Below the pieces are notes generated by a model. The model saw only the letters and a program-made list of their open reading frames with translations. It was not told the DNA's origin and ran no database searches. Shown piece by piece: positions 48,869 to 57,793 of a DNA stretch of 64,000 bases (its first letter is position 1; the number at the start of each line of letters is the position of its first letter). Position numbers and translations under genes: made by a program. This stretch comes from an uncultured Pelagibacteraceae bacterium (GTDB lineage Bacteria > Pseudomonadota > Alphaproteobacteria > Pelagibacterales > Pelagibacteraceae): positions 1-64,000 of the forward strand of contig CABZLS010000002.1 of the NCBI GenBank assembly GCA_902526645.1. The letters run 5' to 3'.

Positions 48869-51313
48869 TTATGAATTTTTAAAATCTGTTTGTTTTAAAG
48901 CCTTTGTTTCAATTGATATTGGATATTTCTTTTTTTCTACTTCTATAAAAATATTTTTATTTTTAAGTTCTTTATCTGAATAGTCATTATTTATATAACC
49001 AAAAGTTATATTTTTTTTGAAATTAAATGAATAGTTTCCTGAGGTCGACCTTCCAATAATTTTATTATCTATATATATTGGCTCATCATGAAGCAATAAT
49101 GGCTCACCTGGTTTACTGTCATCAAGGGTAAACATTGAAAATCTTTTTTTAATTTTCTCATTTTTAATTCTTTCCAAAGCTTTTTTGCCAATGAAATCTA
49201 CATCTTTCTTTTTACTAATTGTAAAAGCTAATCCAGCTTGAAACTGGTTTTCCTCTGGAGAAATATCATGTCCCCAATGTAAAAATCCGCTCTCCATTCG
49301 CATAATATCCATTGCATGCATGCCACAATTTGAAAGATTAAAATCCTTACCTTTTTCTATGAGTAGTTCATAAAATCTTTTTGCATCATCTATTTTTATA
49401 TATAATTCGTATCCTAACTCACCAACATACGATAATCTCTGTGCCCAAATTTTAATTCCTTCTATTGTAATATATTTTGCAGTACCAAATTTAAAATTAT
49501 CATTTTCAAAATTATCTACAGAAATTGTCTTAATAAAATCTCTACTCTTTGGTCCAAAAACTCCAAATACACAATAATCATCAGTTATGTCTTTTAATTT
49601 TACATCTTCGGAAAGATGTTTTCTAATGTGAAATTTATCCCTTTCTCTTGTAGCTGCAGAACTTATAATTCTAAAATGATTTTGATTTACACACACTACA
49701 GTTAAGTCAGCCTCAATACCACCATCGCTATTTAACATATGAGTGTAAATACATTTTCCAGCCTCATTTTTAATATTTGCAGTACAAATTCTTTGTAATT
49801 CTTGATGAGCCTTATCAGATTTTATCTCAAATTTAGAAAATGGAGTTAAATCAAATAAACCTACATTTTTAATAGTATTATTAGTTTCATATTCTGCTGA
49901 AGGATACCAATTTTGGTAATTATAGCTATATTCATACTCCGATCTTTCGCCATCGAGCGCAAACCACATAGGTCTCTCATACCCACCTGAAACTCCAAAA
50001 CATGCTCCAAAACTTTTAAGATTTTCATGATGAGGGAGGGTTTTAATATTCCTTGAAGTTTTATGTTGTTTAAATGGCCAATGCATTCCATATAAATCTC
50101 CTAATGACTCTGTAATCCTTTTTTTAATAAATCCTAATTCTGAATGAAATTTTTGAAATCTCTTAATATCATAACTAAAAATATCTTCATTGATATGTCC
50201 TGTCATTAACCATTCTGCTGTCACTTTACCAACACCTCCCCCACTTCCAATTCCAATACTATTAAGGCCACAACAAACAAAAAAGTTTTTAATTTCAGGA
50301 ACTTCACCTAATAAAGTATTTGTATCTGGAGTAAAAGACTCAGGTCCTGAAAAAAATTTTCTAATACCCGCAGTTTCTAATACCGGAAATCGTTTAATAG
50401 CAGATCTTAAATAAGGTTCAAAATGTTCAAAATTTTCTTGGAACTCACCAAAAGAAAAATCTTCAGGAACTGTATTTGTTTTATTCCAAGCAGGAATTGA
50501 ATTTCCCTCAAAAATACCAACTAATATCTTACCTGCGTCTTCTTTAATATATGTTCTATTATCAAAATCTCGAATTACAGGCAAAGTTTTTGAAAGATTT
50601 TTTATAGGTTCTGTAATAATATAAAAATGTTCAGCAGGATATAGTGGTATACTTACTCCAGCTTTTTCTCCTATCTGTCTTGACCACATTCCTGAAGCCA
50701 AAACAATATATTCACAATTAATTGTTTGACCATTAACTGTTACACCAGAAATTTTTCCATTCTTAGTTATGATTGTCTCTACAGGTGATTTCTCAAAAAT
50801 TTGTGCGCCTTCTTGTCTAGCGGCTTTTGCAAGCATATGAGTAACACCTGAGGGATCTGCCGCCCCATCCCCAGGCATAAAAATGCCACCTAGTACATCA
50901 TCAGTATTTAAAATTGGATAATCTTTTTTTATTTGATCTTTGTCTAAAATTCTTACATCAACATCATAAAGTTGAGCTGTTGTAGCTTGTCTTTGTAACT
51001 CTTGCCACCTTCCTCTAGTTTCAGCAATAGAGAGTGCCCCGTTTAACCTTAATCCAGCTGAATGATCAACTTTCTTTTCAAGTTCTTTATATAAATCTAA
51101 AGTATATTTCCTTATTTTTGTTATTGCTGCTGATGGACCTAGTTGACTAACAAGTCCTGCGGCATGCCATGTTGTGCCTGAAGTAAGCTGATCCCTCTCT
51201 AGAAGAATAGTATCTTTCCAGCCAAATTTAGCTAAATGATAAGCAACTGAACATCCTACCACTCCACCTCCAATAACAACTACCTTGGCATTTAAGGGTG
51301 TTTTTTTAATCAT
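48869..51313 (-). CDS. FAD-dependent oxidoreductase fused to GcvT-like aminomethyltransferase (dimethylglycine/sarcosine dehydrogenase type)
   Basis: 814 aa; VVVIGGGVVGCSVAYHLAKFGWKDTILLERDQLTSGTTWHAAGLV; C-terminal GcvT domain (VGLFDLTPFSKFEI, YVGELGYELYI, GHDISPEENQFQAGLAFTI). Confidence 0.9.
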   Translation of the reverse strand: MIKKTPLNAKVVVIGGGVVGCSVAYHLAKFGWKDTILLERDQLTSGTTWHAAGLVSQLGPSAAITKIRKYTLDLYKELEKKVDHSAGLRLNGALSIAETRGRWQELQRQATTAQLYDVDVRILDKDQIKKDYPILNTDDVLGGIFMPGDGAADPSGVTHMLAKAARQEGAQIFEKSPVETIITKNGKISGVTVNGQTINCEYIVLASGMWSRQIGEKAGVSIPLYPAEHFYIITEPIKNLSKTLPVIRDFDNRTYIKEDAGKILVGIFEGNSIPAWNKTNTVPEDFSFGEFQENFEHFEPYLRSAIKRFPVLETAGIRKFFSGPESFTPDTNTLLGEVPEIKNFFVCCGLNSIGIGSGGGVGKVTAEWLMTGHINEDIFSYDIKRFQKFHSELGFIKKRITESLGDLYGMHWPFKQHKTSRNIKTLPHHENLKSFGACFGVSGGYERPMWFALDGERSEYEYSYNYQNWYPSAEYETNNTIKNVGLFDLTPFSKFEIKSDKAHQELQRICTANIKNEAGKCIYTHMLNSDGGIEADLTVVCVNQNHFRIISSAATRERDKFHIRKHLSEDVKLKDITDDYCVFGVFGPKSRDFIKTISVDNFENDNFKFGTAKYITIEGIKIWAQRLSYVGELGYELYIKIDDAKRFYELLIEKGKDFNLSNCGMHAMDIMRMESGFLHWGHDISPEENQFQAGLAFTISKKKDVDFIGKKALERIKNEKIKKRFSMFTLDDSKPGEPLLLHDEPIYIDNKIIGRSTSGNYSFNFKKNITFGYINNDYSDKELKNKNIFIEVEKKKYPISIETKALKQTDFKNS

Positions 51314-51344
51314 TTATGTTAATTAATACATTAAAAATCACTAA

Positions 51345-52322
51345 ATGAAAAAAATATTAATTACAGGTGCCGCAGGATATATTGGCTCATGCTTATTTTT
51401 TTATTTAAAAGATGAATTTAAAGTCTCAGTTCTTGATAAGAAAGAAAATGTAAATTTTTCAGTCATTAACTGTGACTTACTTAATCTTAATAAATTAGAT
51501 AAAATACTTAAAAAAGAAAAACCAGAATTTATTGTTCATTTTGCAGCTCAATCACTAGTGGATGAGACTATAAACAAGAGAAAATATTATCAAAATAACA
51601 TAGTGGCTACAAATAATTTAATAAAAAGTATGAAAAAAAATAAAATAAATAATATTATTTTTTCCAGTACTGCGGCTCTATATAAATATAAGAATAAGAT
51701 TATTTCTGAAAAAAGTGAAATTAAACCAATAAGCACATATGCTAAAACTAAATTTGAATGTGAAAAATCAATAAAAAAATCAAAAATAAATTCTGTAATT
51801 CTAAGATTTTTTAATGTTTGCTCTAGTCTTAAGTCTAAAAATAAAATTGTTGGTGAGCTACATAATCCTGAAACCCATCTTATTCCAACCTTAGTTTACA
51901 AAAATATGAAAAAAAAGTTAGTCTATATTTATGGAGACAACTATAAAACTAGGGACGGAACATGTATCAGAGATTACATTCATATAAATGACATATGTTC
52001 TGCAGTAAAAAAATCCATAAATTATTTATCAAAAAATAAAAATAAATTTGAGATTATCAACATTGGTTCATCCACCAAAATTACAAACTTAGAAATTATT
52101 AAAAATGTCGAAAAATTGACAAAAATTCAAACTAAATTCAAACTTGTTAGGAGACGAAAAGGTGATGTAGCAAAATTGAGTTGTTCAATTAACAAAGCAA
52201 GAAAAAAATTAAAATGGAACCCAACTTTTTCAAATATCCCTAGAATTATAAAAGATGAAATATCTTGGATTAAGCATTTAGATAAATTAAATATTAAAAG
52301 AAAATTTAGAAACTATTTATGA
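51345..52322 (+). CDS. NAD-dependent sugar epimerase (UDP-glucose 4-epimerase-like)
   Basis: KILITGAAGYIGSCLFFYLKD, STAALYKYKN, YAKTKFECEK (YxxxK), GDNYKTRDGTCIRDYIHINDI. Confidence 0.85.
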   Translation: MKKILITGAAGYIGSCLFFYLKDEFKVSVLDKKENVNFSVINCDLLNLNKLDKILKKEKPEFIVHFAAQSLVDETINKRKYYQNNIVATNNLIKSMKKNKINNIIFSSTAALYKYKNKIISEKSEIKPISTYAKTKFECEKSIKKSKINSVILRFFNVCSSLKSKNKIVGELHNPETHLIPTLVYKNMKKKLVYIYGDNYKTRDGTCIRDYIHINDICSAVKKSINYLSKNKNKFEIINIGSSTKITNLEIIKNVEKLTKIQTKFKLVRRRKGDVAKLSCSINKARKKLKWNPTFSNIPRIIKDEISWIKHLDKLNIKRKFRNYL

Positions 52323-53320
52323 AAATATTTATTACCGGTACTTCAGGATTTATAGGTTTTGCCCTTGCTTTATCATTATTAAAAAAGGGATATAGAGTAC
52401 ATGGTTATGACTCTGTAAATAAATATTACGATGTAAAACTTAAATATGCTAGAAATAAAATTTTAAAAAAGTTTAAAAATTTTAGATTTACAAAAGGATT
52501 ATTAGAAAATGAAAAAAAACTAAAAAATACTATTCTAAATTTTAAACCAGATTTTATTATTCATTTAGCAGCACAGGCAGGTGTAAGATATAGCCTCAAA
52601 AAGCCAAGAACTTATCTTTCATCAAATATTATTGGAACTTATAATATAATTGAAATAGCAAATTTAGCTAAAATAAAACATTTACTAATTGCTTCAACCT
52701 CCTCTGCTTACGGTGCTAACTCTAAATCTCCTTTCTCAGAACTTGATAAAGCTGATAAACAATTAAGTGTATATGCAGCAACAAAAAAAGCTACAGAGAG
52801 CTTAGCACACTCATATTCTAGTCTCTGGAAACTTCCAATAACAATGCTCAGATTTTTTACAGTTTATGGACCTTGGGGAAGGCCTGATATGGCACTATTT
52901 AAATTCACTAAAGCCATAATTAGAGGAAAAAAAATTGATATTTATAATAAGGGAGAAATGTATCGTGATTTTACATATATAGATGATGTTGTTAAAGCTG
53001 TAGAATTATTAATTAAAAAGATACCAAAACTTAACTCTAAAAAGAAAATTAGAAATGATAGTATTTCTCCAGTTGCACCATTTAGAATCGTTAATATAGG
53101 TAACCAAAAGAAAGTTTACCTCAAAAACTTTGTTAAGGAATTGGAAAATGTTTTACAAAAAAAATCAATAAAAAACTTTATGCCAATGCAAAAAGGTGAT
53201 GTTAAGCTTACATTCTCAGACACTAAACTTTTAAAAAAACTTACCGGTTTCCAGCCAAAAACATCCTATAAGCTAGGAGTAAGAAAATTCGTAGATTGGT
53301 ACAAATCATTTTATCTTTAA
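52319..53320 (+). CDS. NAD-dependent sugar epimerase (UDP-glucuronate 4-epimerase-like)
   Basis: KIFITGTSGFIGFALALSLLKKGYRVHGYDSVNKYYDVKLK, AAQAGVRYSLKKP, YAATKKATESLAH, FFTVYGPWGRPDMALFKF. Confidence 0.88.
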   Translation: MKIFITGTSGFIGFALALSLLKKGYRVHGYDSVNKYYDVKLKYARNKILKKFKNFRFTKGLLENEKKLKNTILNFKPDFIIHLAAQAGVRYSLKKPRTYLSSNIIGTYNIIEIANLAKIKHLLIASTSSAYGANSKSPFSELDKADKQLSVYAATKKATESLAHSYSSLWKLPITMLRFFTVYGPWGRPDMALFKFTKAIIRGKKIDIYNKGEMYRDFTYIDDVVKAVELLIKKIPKLNSKKKIRNDSISPVAPFRIVNIGNQKKVYLKNFVKELENVLQKKSIKNFMPMQKGDVKLTFSDTKLLKKLTGFQPKTSYKLGVRKFVDWYKSFYL

Positions 53321-54429
53321 AATAATTGCGATGGGTCAGAGTATTCATAGTTAAATACATCAGCGACTGCTTTATATGTAACTTGCCCCTTGTATACATT
53401 AAGTCCTGCCAAAAAATTCTTGTCTTCTTTAAATACTTTTTGATAACCTTTATTTGCTAATTTTACCAAATAAGGAAGTGTAGCTGTATTCAATGCAAAA
53501 GTTGAAGTTCTTGGAACTCCTCCTGGCATATTTGCTACACAGTAATGAACAACGTCGTCTACAATATATGTTGGATTTCCATGAGTTGTAGGTTTACTTG
53601 TTTCAACACATCCGCCTTGATCAATTGCGACATCAACAATCACAGATCCTCTTTTCATTAGTTTTAACATGTCTTTGGTAACTAATTTTGGAGCTTCAGC
53701 TCCTGGAATTAAAACTCCACCCACTAATAAATCTGCTTCAGAAACCAATTTTTTTAAATCTATTTTATTACTTTGTTCTGGAATAATTTTATCTCCAAAC
53801 ATTTCAACTAATTGCTTAAGTCTTGTCTCAGATTTATCTACAATACGAACCTTGGCTTTCATACCGGCAGCTATTATGGCAGCATTTTCCCCCACAACTC
53901 CTCCACCAAGAATTAATACATTTGCTGGTTCTCCTCCAGGAGCTCCACCTAATAATACTCCTCTACCTTTTTGATTTTTTTCCAAGCAATGTGCGCCAGC
54001 TTGTACTGACATTCTACCAGCTACAGCACTCATTGGTGCAAGCAATGGAAGTCTACCATTATTATCAGTTACAGTCTCATAGGCAATATTTATACTTTTT
54101 GATTTTATCAATCCCTCAGTTAATTCTTTAGCAGCAGCTAAGTGTAGATAAGTATATACAATTTGATTTTCTTTAATCATATCTACCTCAACTTTTTGAG
54201 GTTCTTTAACTTTAACAATGATTTCGGCATCATTAAAAATATCAGCTGCGCTTTCAGTAATTTTAGCTCCAGCTTTTATATACTGATCATTTTCAAAACC
54301 TGCTTCAAAACCTCCATTACTTTCAATCAAGACTTCATGACCCTCTGAAACAAGTGTTTTAACACTATCGGGTGTTAAACCTATTCGATTCTCTTGGGGT
54401 TTAATTTCCTTTGGAACTCCAATTTTCAT
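53317..54429 (-). CDS. ald: Alanine dehydrogenase
   Basis: MKIGVPKEIKPQENRIGLTPDSVKTLVSEGHEVLIESNGG; DVAIDQGGCVETSKPTTHGNPTYIVDDVVHYCVANMPGGVPRTSTFALNTATLPY. Confidence 0.96.
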   Translation of the reverse strand: MKIGVPKEIKPQENRIGLTPDSVKTLVSEGHEVLIESNGGFEAGFENDQYIKAGAKITESAADIFNDAEIIVKVKEPQKVEVDMIKENQIVYTYLHLAAAKELTEGLIKSKSINIAYETVTDNNGRLPLLAPMSAVAGRMSVQAGAHCLEKNQKGRGVLLGGAPGGEPANVLILGGGVVGENAAIIAAGMKAKVRIVDKSETRLKQLVEMFGDKIIPEQSNKIDLKKLVSEADLLVGGVLIPGAEAPKLVTKDMLKLMKRGSVIVDVAIDQGGCVETSKPTTHGNPTYIVDDVVHYCVANMPGGVPRTSTFALNTATLPYLVKLANKGYQKVFKEDKNFLAGLNVYKGQVTYKAVADVFNYEYSDPSQLF

Positions 54430-54438
54430 TATTGAAAT

Positions 54439-55785
54439 TTAATTCTTTTTACTTTTTGCGTAATTTGTAATACCCGTTCGAAGTTTTTCAATGATTTCGT
54501 CAATATGTTTTTTTTCACAAATAAACATTGGTGCAATAATTAAACAATCACCTGTAGCTTTAAAGTTTACTCCTGCATCATAACAATGTTTAAAAGTAGC
54601 AAGACCTGCTTTACCAGGTCTTCCATCTGTTTTGATATCAATTCCACCCATCATTCCATAACCTCTGATATTATCGACTACATCAATATCTTTTAGAGAA
54701 AATAAACCTTCTTGAAAATAAGGAGCAAGCTCTTTTGCTCTGTTAAATATATCATCTTTTTCAAAAATATCTTGGACTGCTAATGCTGCTGCAACAGAAA
54801 CAGGTATTCCTGAATATGTATAGCCATGGAATAATTCAATTACACCTTTTGGAGAATTATCCATTACCGCATCATAAATTTCTTCTTTACAAGCAACTAC
54901 GCCAAACGGAACTATGCCATTGGTTGTAGCTTTTGCCATTGTCATAATATCAGGTGTTACTCCAAATTCTTGTGCACCAAAAGGAGAGCCTGTTCTACCC
55001 CAACCAGTTATTACTTCATCAAAAATTAAAAGTATTTTATGTTTATCACAAAGCTCTCTTAATCTTTGCAAATATCCAACTGGTGGGACCAATGTTCCTG
55101 TAGAACCAGCAATAGGTTCAACAATACATGCAGCAATATTTTCTGATCCAAAATTTGTACAAATCCTTTCTAGATCATTTGCAATTTCAGCTCCTGTATC
55201 TGGTTGTCCAGATATAAACTTATGTTCATCTAAATGCGTATGTCTCATATGAACAACACCGGGCATTAGAACGCTTGCGTAAGCTTTAACATTATTTATC
55301 ATTCCCCCAACTGATGTTGCTCCAATATTCATTCCGTGATATGCACGTTCTCTTCCAACAAATCTAAATCTTTGACCTTCTCCTCTTGCTTTGTGATAAG
55401 CAATACTAATTTTAATTGCTGTTTCGACTGCAGTAGATCCACATATAGTATAAAAAATTTTATTTAAATTTCCTGGTGTATGTTTCGAAATTCTGGTTGC
55501 TAATTCAAATGATCCACCAAAACCCTGTTGGAAAGGTTGGCAGTAATCTAGGGTATTTAGTTGATTTGTTATTGCCTCAATAATTTCTTTTCTTCCGTGT
55601 CCTAAAGGATTACAAAATAAACCAGAGCTTGCATCTATCTGTGTTTTTCCTTGATGATTTTTTAAATAAACTCCTTTTGCCTCAACAATCAGTTTAGGAT
55701 TTTCCTTAAAATCCTTATTTGAAGTAAATGGCATCCAGTGTTCATTTAATGAATTAGGTACTGAAGTTCTTTTTTCTGAGCTCAT
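54439..55785 (-). CDS. Class III aminotransferase (omega-amino acid/taurine:pyruvate aminotransferase type)
   Basis: PLP-binding LLIFDEVITGWGRTGSPFGAQEFGVTPDIMTMAKATTNGIVPFGVV; beside ald and TauABC-like transporter. Confidence 0.88.
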   Translation of the reverse strand: MSSEKRTSVPNSLNEHWMPFTSNKDFKENPKLIVEAKGVYLKNHQGKTQIDASSGLFCNPLGHGRKEIIEAITNQLNTLDYCQPFQQGFGGSFELATRISKHTPGNLNKIFYTICGSTAVETAIKISIAYHKARGEGQRFRFVGRERAYHGMNIGATSVGGMINNVKAYASVLMPGVVHMRHTHLDEHKFISGQPDTGAEIANDLERICTNFGSENIAACIVEPIAGSTGTLVPPVGYLQRLRELCDKHKILLIFDEVITGWGRTGSPFGAQEFGVTPDIMTMAKATTNGIVPFGVVACKEEIYDAVMDNSPKGVIELFHGYTYSGIPVSVAAALAVQDIFEKDDIFNRAKELAPYFQEGLFSLKDIDVVDNIRGYGMMGGIDIKTDGRPGKAGLATFKHCYDAGVNFKATGDCLIIAPMFICEKKHIDEIIEKLRTGITNYAKSKKN

Positions 55786-55823
55786 AAAATTAATTTTTAA
55801 AAAATCGTATATTAAATTAATGC

Positions 55824-55878
55824 TTAGACTAATTAAGTCTAATAAACCACCAAAATAATTGTCACAACTAATAGTTGT
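55824..55878. promoter_or_regulatory. Two palindromes in divergent promoter region: TTAGACT-AATTA-AGTCTAA (55824..55842) and ACAACT-AAT-AGTTGT (55864..55878); candidate operators
   Basis: Perfect inverted repeats between the aminotransferase (-) and SBP (+) starts. Confidence 0.45.
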
Positions 55879-55966
55879 ATGACCATTATAACCATTTTTT
55901 TGTTTTACATACCGGTCAATTTAATCTTAAACTTGGAACATATAAATAATCAACTAAGAGGAATAA

Positions 55967-56908
55967 ATGAAAAAAATAATTAGTTTTATTCTTGGATGTT
56001 TTGTAGCTCTTAATTTATCAATCTCAGTTGCTAATTCAGCTGCGAATGAAGTTAGAGTTGCTTACTTTTTAGAATGGCCAAGTCCAAACCTTGAAGATAT
56101 GATGAAAAAAAACTTTGCTAAAGCTTTAGGAGTTCCTGTTAAATGGACAAACTTCACTAATGGTGGTGCAATGACCGACGCTATGTTGGCGGGAGATATT
56201 GATATCTCTTACTCTCAAGGTTTAGTTCCGTTTATTAATGCTGTTAAATCAAAAGCTCCTATCAAGCTTGTAGATATAGCTATGGAATACGGAATGGGTG
56301 GTACAACATGTGTAACATCAAATGCTTCTGGTATAACAAAAGCTAATGCGACAGAACTTGAGGGTAAAAAAGTTGCTGTTCCATTAGGTACAATGGCTGA
56401 GTACGTTTTTGATGAAAGTATGAAAGTTGTTGGAGCTGACCGAAAAAAAATGGATATCATTCAAATGGATCCTGAAGAGGGAGCTGCTGCGTTAGTAAGT
56501 GGTGATGTCGTAATGGCATGTTTATTCGGTGGTAACTCTATTAAAGCTGCAACTGCAGTAGGATCTAGATTACTTACAGTTCAAGAAGCTAGAGATGCTG
56601 GTATCTTAGGTATAGATATTACTTCAGTAACTACAAAGTTTATGAAGGAAAATCCTGGCATGCTTAGAACTTTTATTGAGGTAACTCATGAAGCAAATGC
56701 AAGATATAGAGCTGGAAAAAGCGATATGAATTCAATGTCAAAAGCTTCTGAAATGAAAGTTGCTGATATGAAAGAGACTTTAAGTGGCTTTAAATTCCTA
56801 ACTCCAGAGGAAACAAAACAGTCTATGGAGAGTGGAAATCTTGATGCATTCTTAAAAGGAATGGGAACACCAAGAGGAAACGTAGACACAAGTTTCTTGC
56901 CTTTATAA
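55967..56908 (+). CDS. tauA: Taurine/sulfonate-type ABC transporter substrate-binding protein
   Basis: Signal peptide; VRVAYFLEWPSPNLEDMMKKNFAKALGVPVKWTNFTNGGAMTDAMLAGDIDISYSQGLVPFINAV; followed by ATPase and permease. Confidence 0.85.
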   Translation: MKKIISFILGCFVALNLSISVANSAANEVRVAYFLEWPSPNLEDMMKKNFAKALGVPVKWTNFTNGGAMTDAMLAGDIDISYSQGLVPFINAVKSKAPIKLVDIAMEYGMGGTTCVTSNASGITKANATELEGKKVAVPLGTMAEYVFDESMKVVGADRKKMDIIQMDPEEGAAALVSGDVVMACLFGGNSIKAATAVGSRLLTVQEARDAGILGIDITSVTTKFMKENPGMLRTFIEVTHEANARYRAGKSDMNSMSKASEMKVADMKETLSGFKFLTPEETKQSMESGNLDAFLKGMGTPRGNVDTSFLPL

Positions 56909-56930
56909 TATAAAGGTAATTAAAATTTAA

Positions 56931-56968
56931 ATAGGCGCCAATTTTATTAAATTGGTGCCTATTTTTTT
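56931..56968 (+). terminator. Strong intercistronic hairpin + T-tract between SBP and ATPase genes
   Basis: ATAGGCGCCAATTT-TATT-AAATTGGTGCCTAT (14-bp stem with one G:U) followed by TTTTTT. Confidence 0.85.
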
Positions 56969-56995
56969 ATTAAAAATTAAAATATAAAGATTTTT

Positions 56996-57793
56996 ATGAG
57001 TGATTTAGTTTCTCAAAATCTAAATATGATTTTCAAAACTCCAAAAGGAGAAACTGTTCATGCTTTAAAAGATTTAAATTTTACTTTAAAAAAAGGAGAA
57101 CTTTTAACTGTTCTTGGTCCATCAGGTTGTGGAAAAACAACTTTATTAAATATCACTGCAGGATTTATAAGACCTACATCAGGAAGCATTACTTTAAATA
57201 ATAAAGAGATTGATGGTCCTGGAGTTGAAAGAGGAATGGTTTTTCAACAAGGGGCATTATTTGAATGGCTAACAGTATCTGAAAATGTCAACTTTGGATT
57301 AAGAATGAAAAATGAAGATCCAATTAAGACTCAAAAAAAAGTTGATGAATGGTTAGAAATAGTTGGATTAAAAGGATTTGGAAATACACCAACTTATCAA
57401 TTATCTGGAGGAATGCAGCAAAGAGTTGCCCTTGCTAGATGTTTAATAAATGATCCTGATTTAATTCTAATGGATGAACCATTAGGAGCACTTGATGCGT
57501 TAACAAGAGAAAAAATGCAATCATTAGTTCTAAAAATTTGGAAAGAAACTGGAAAGACAATTATCTTAATCACTCACTCTGTTGAAGAAGCTTTATTGCT
57601 TGGTGAAAGGTTATATGTAATGGCTCCAAGACCAGGAAGAATACATAAAGAATACAATCTACCATTTGCATCAATGGGATTAAAAGACGATTTGAGAGAA
57701 ATTAAAAAAAATAAAGAATTTTCTGCAAAACGTGAAGAAATTTTAGAAATGATTTGGAATATGGAAGAAGAAATTATGGGGAAAGACAATTAA
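56996..57793 (+). CDS. tauB: Taurine/sulfonate-type ABC transporter ATPase
   Basis: Walker A GPSGCGKTTLL, signature LSGGMQQRVALARCL, Walker B LILMDEPLGALDALTREKMQ. Confidence 0.92.
   Translation: MSDLVSQNLNMIFKTPKGETVHALKDLNFTLKKGELLTVLGPSGCGKTTLLNITAGFIRPTSGSITLNNKEIDGPGVERGMVFQQGALFEWLTVSENVNFGLRMKNEDPIKTQKKVDEWLEIVGLKGFGNTPTYQLSGGMQQRVALARCLINDPDLILMDEPLGALDALTREKMQSLVLKIWKETGKTIILITHSVEEALLLGERLYVMAPRPGRIHKEYNLPFASMGLKDDLREIKKNKEFSAKREEILEMIWNMEEEIMGKDN

Noticed and set aside
53669-54131. Plus-strand ORFs 53669..53974 and 53823..54131
   Set aside because: Antisense shadows of the well-supported ald gene
54914-55252. Plus-strand ORF 54914..55252 (112 aa)
   Set aside because: Antisense shadow of the class III aminotransferase
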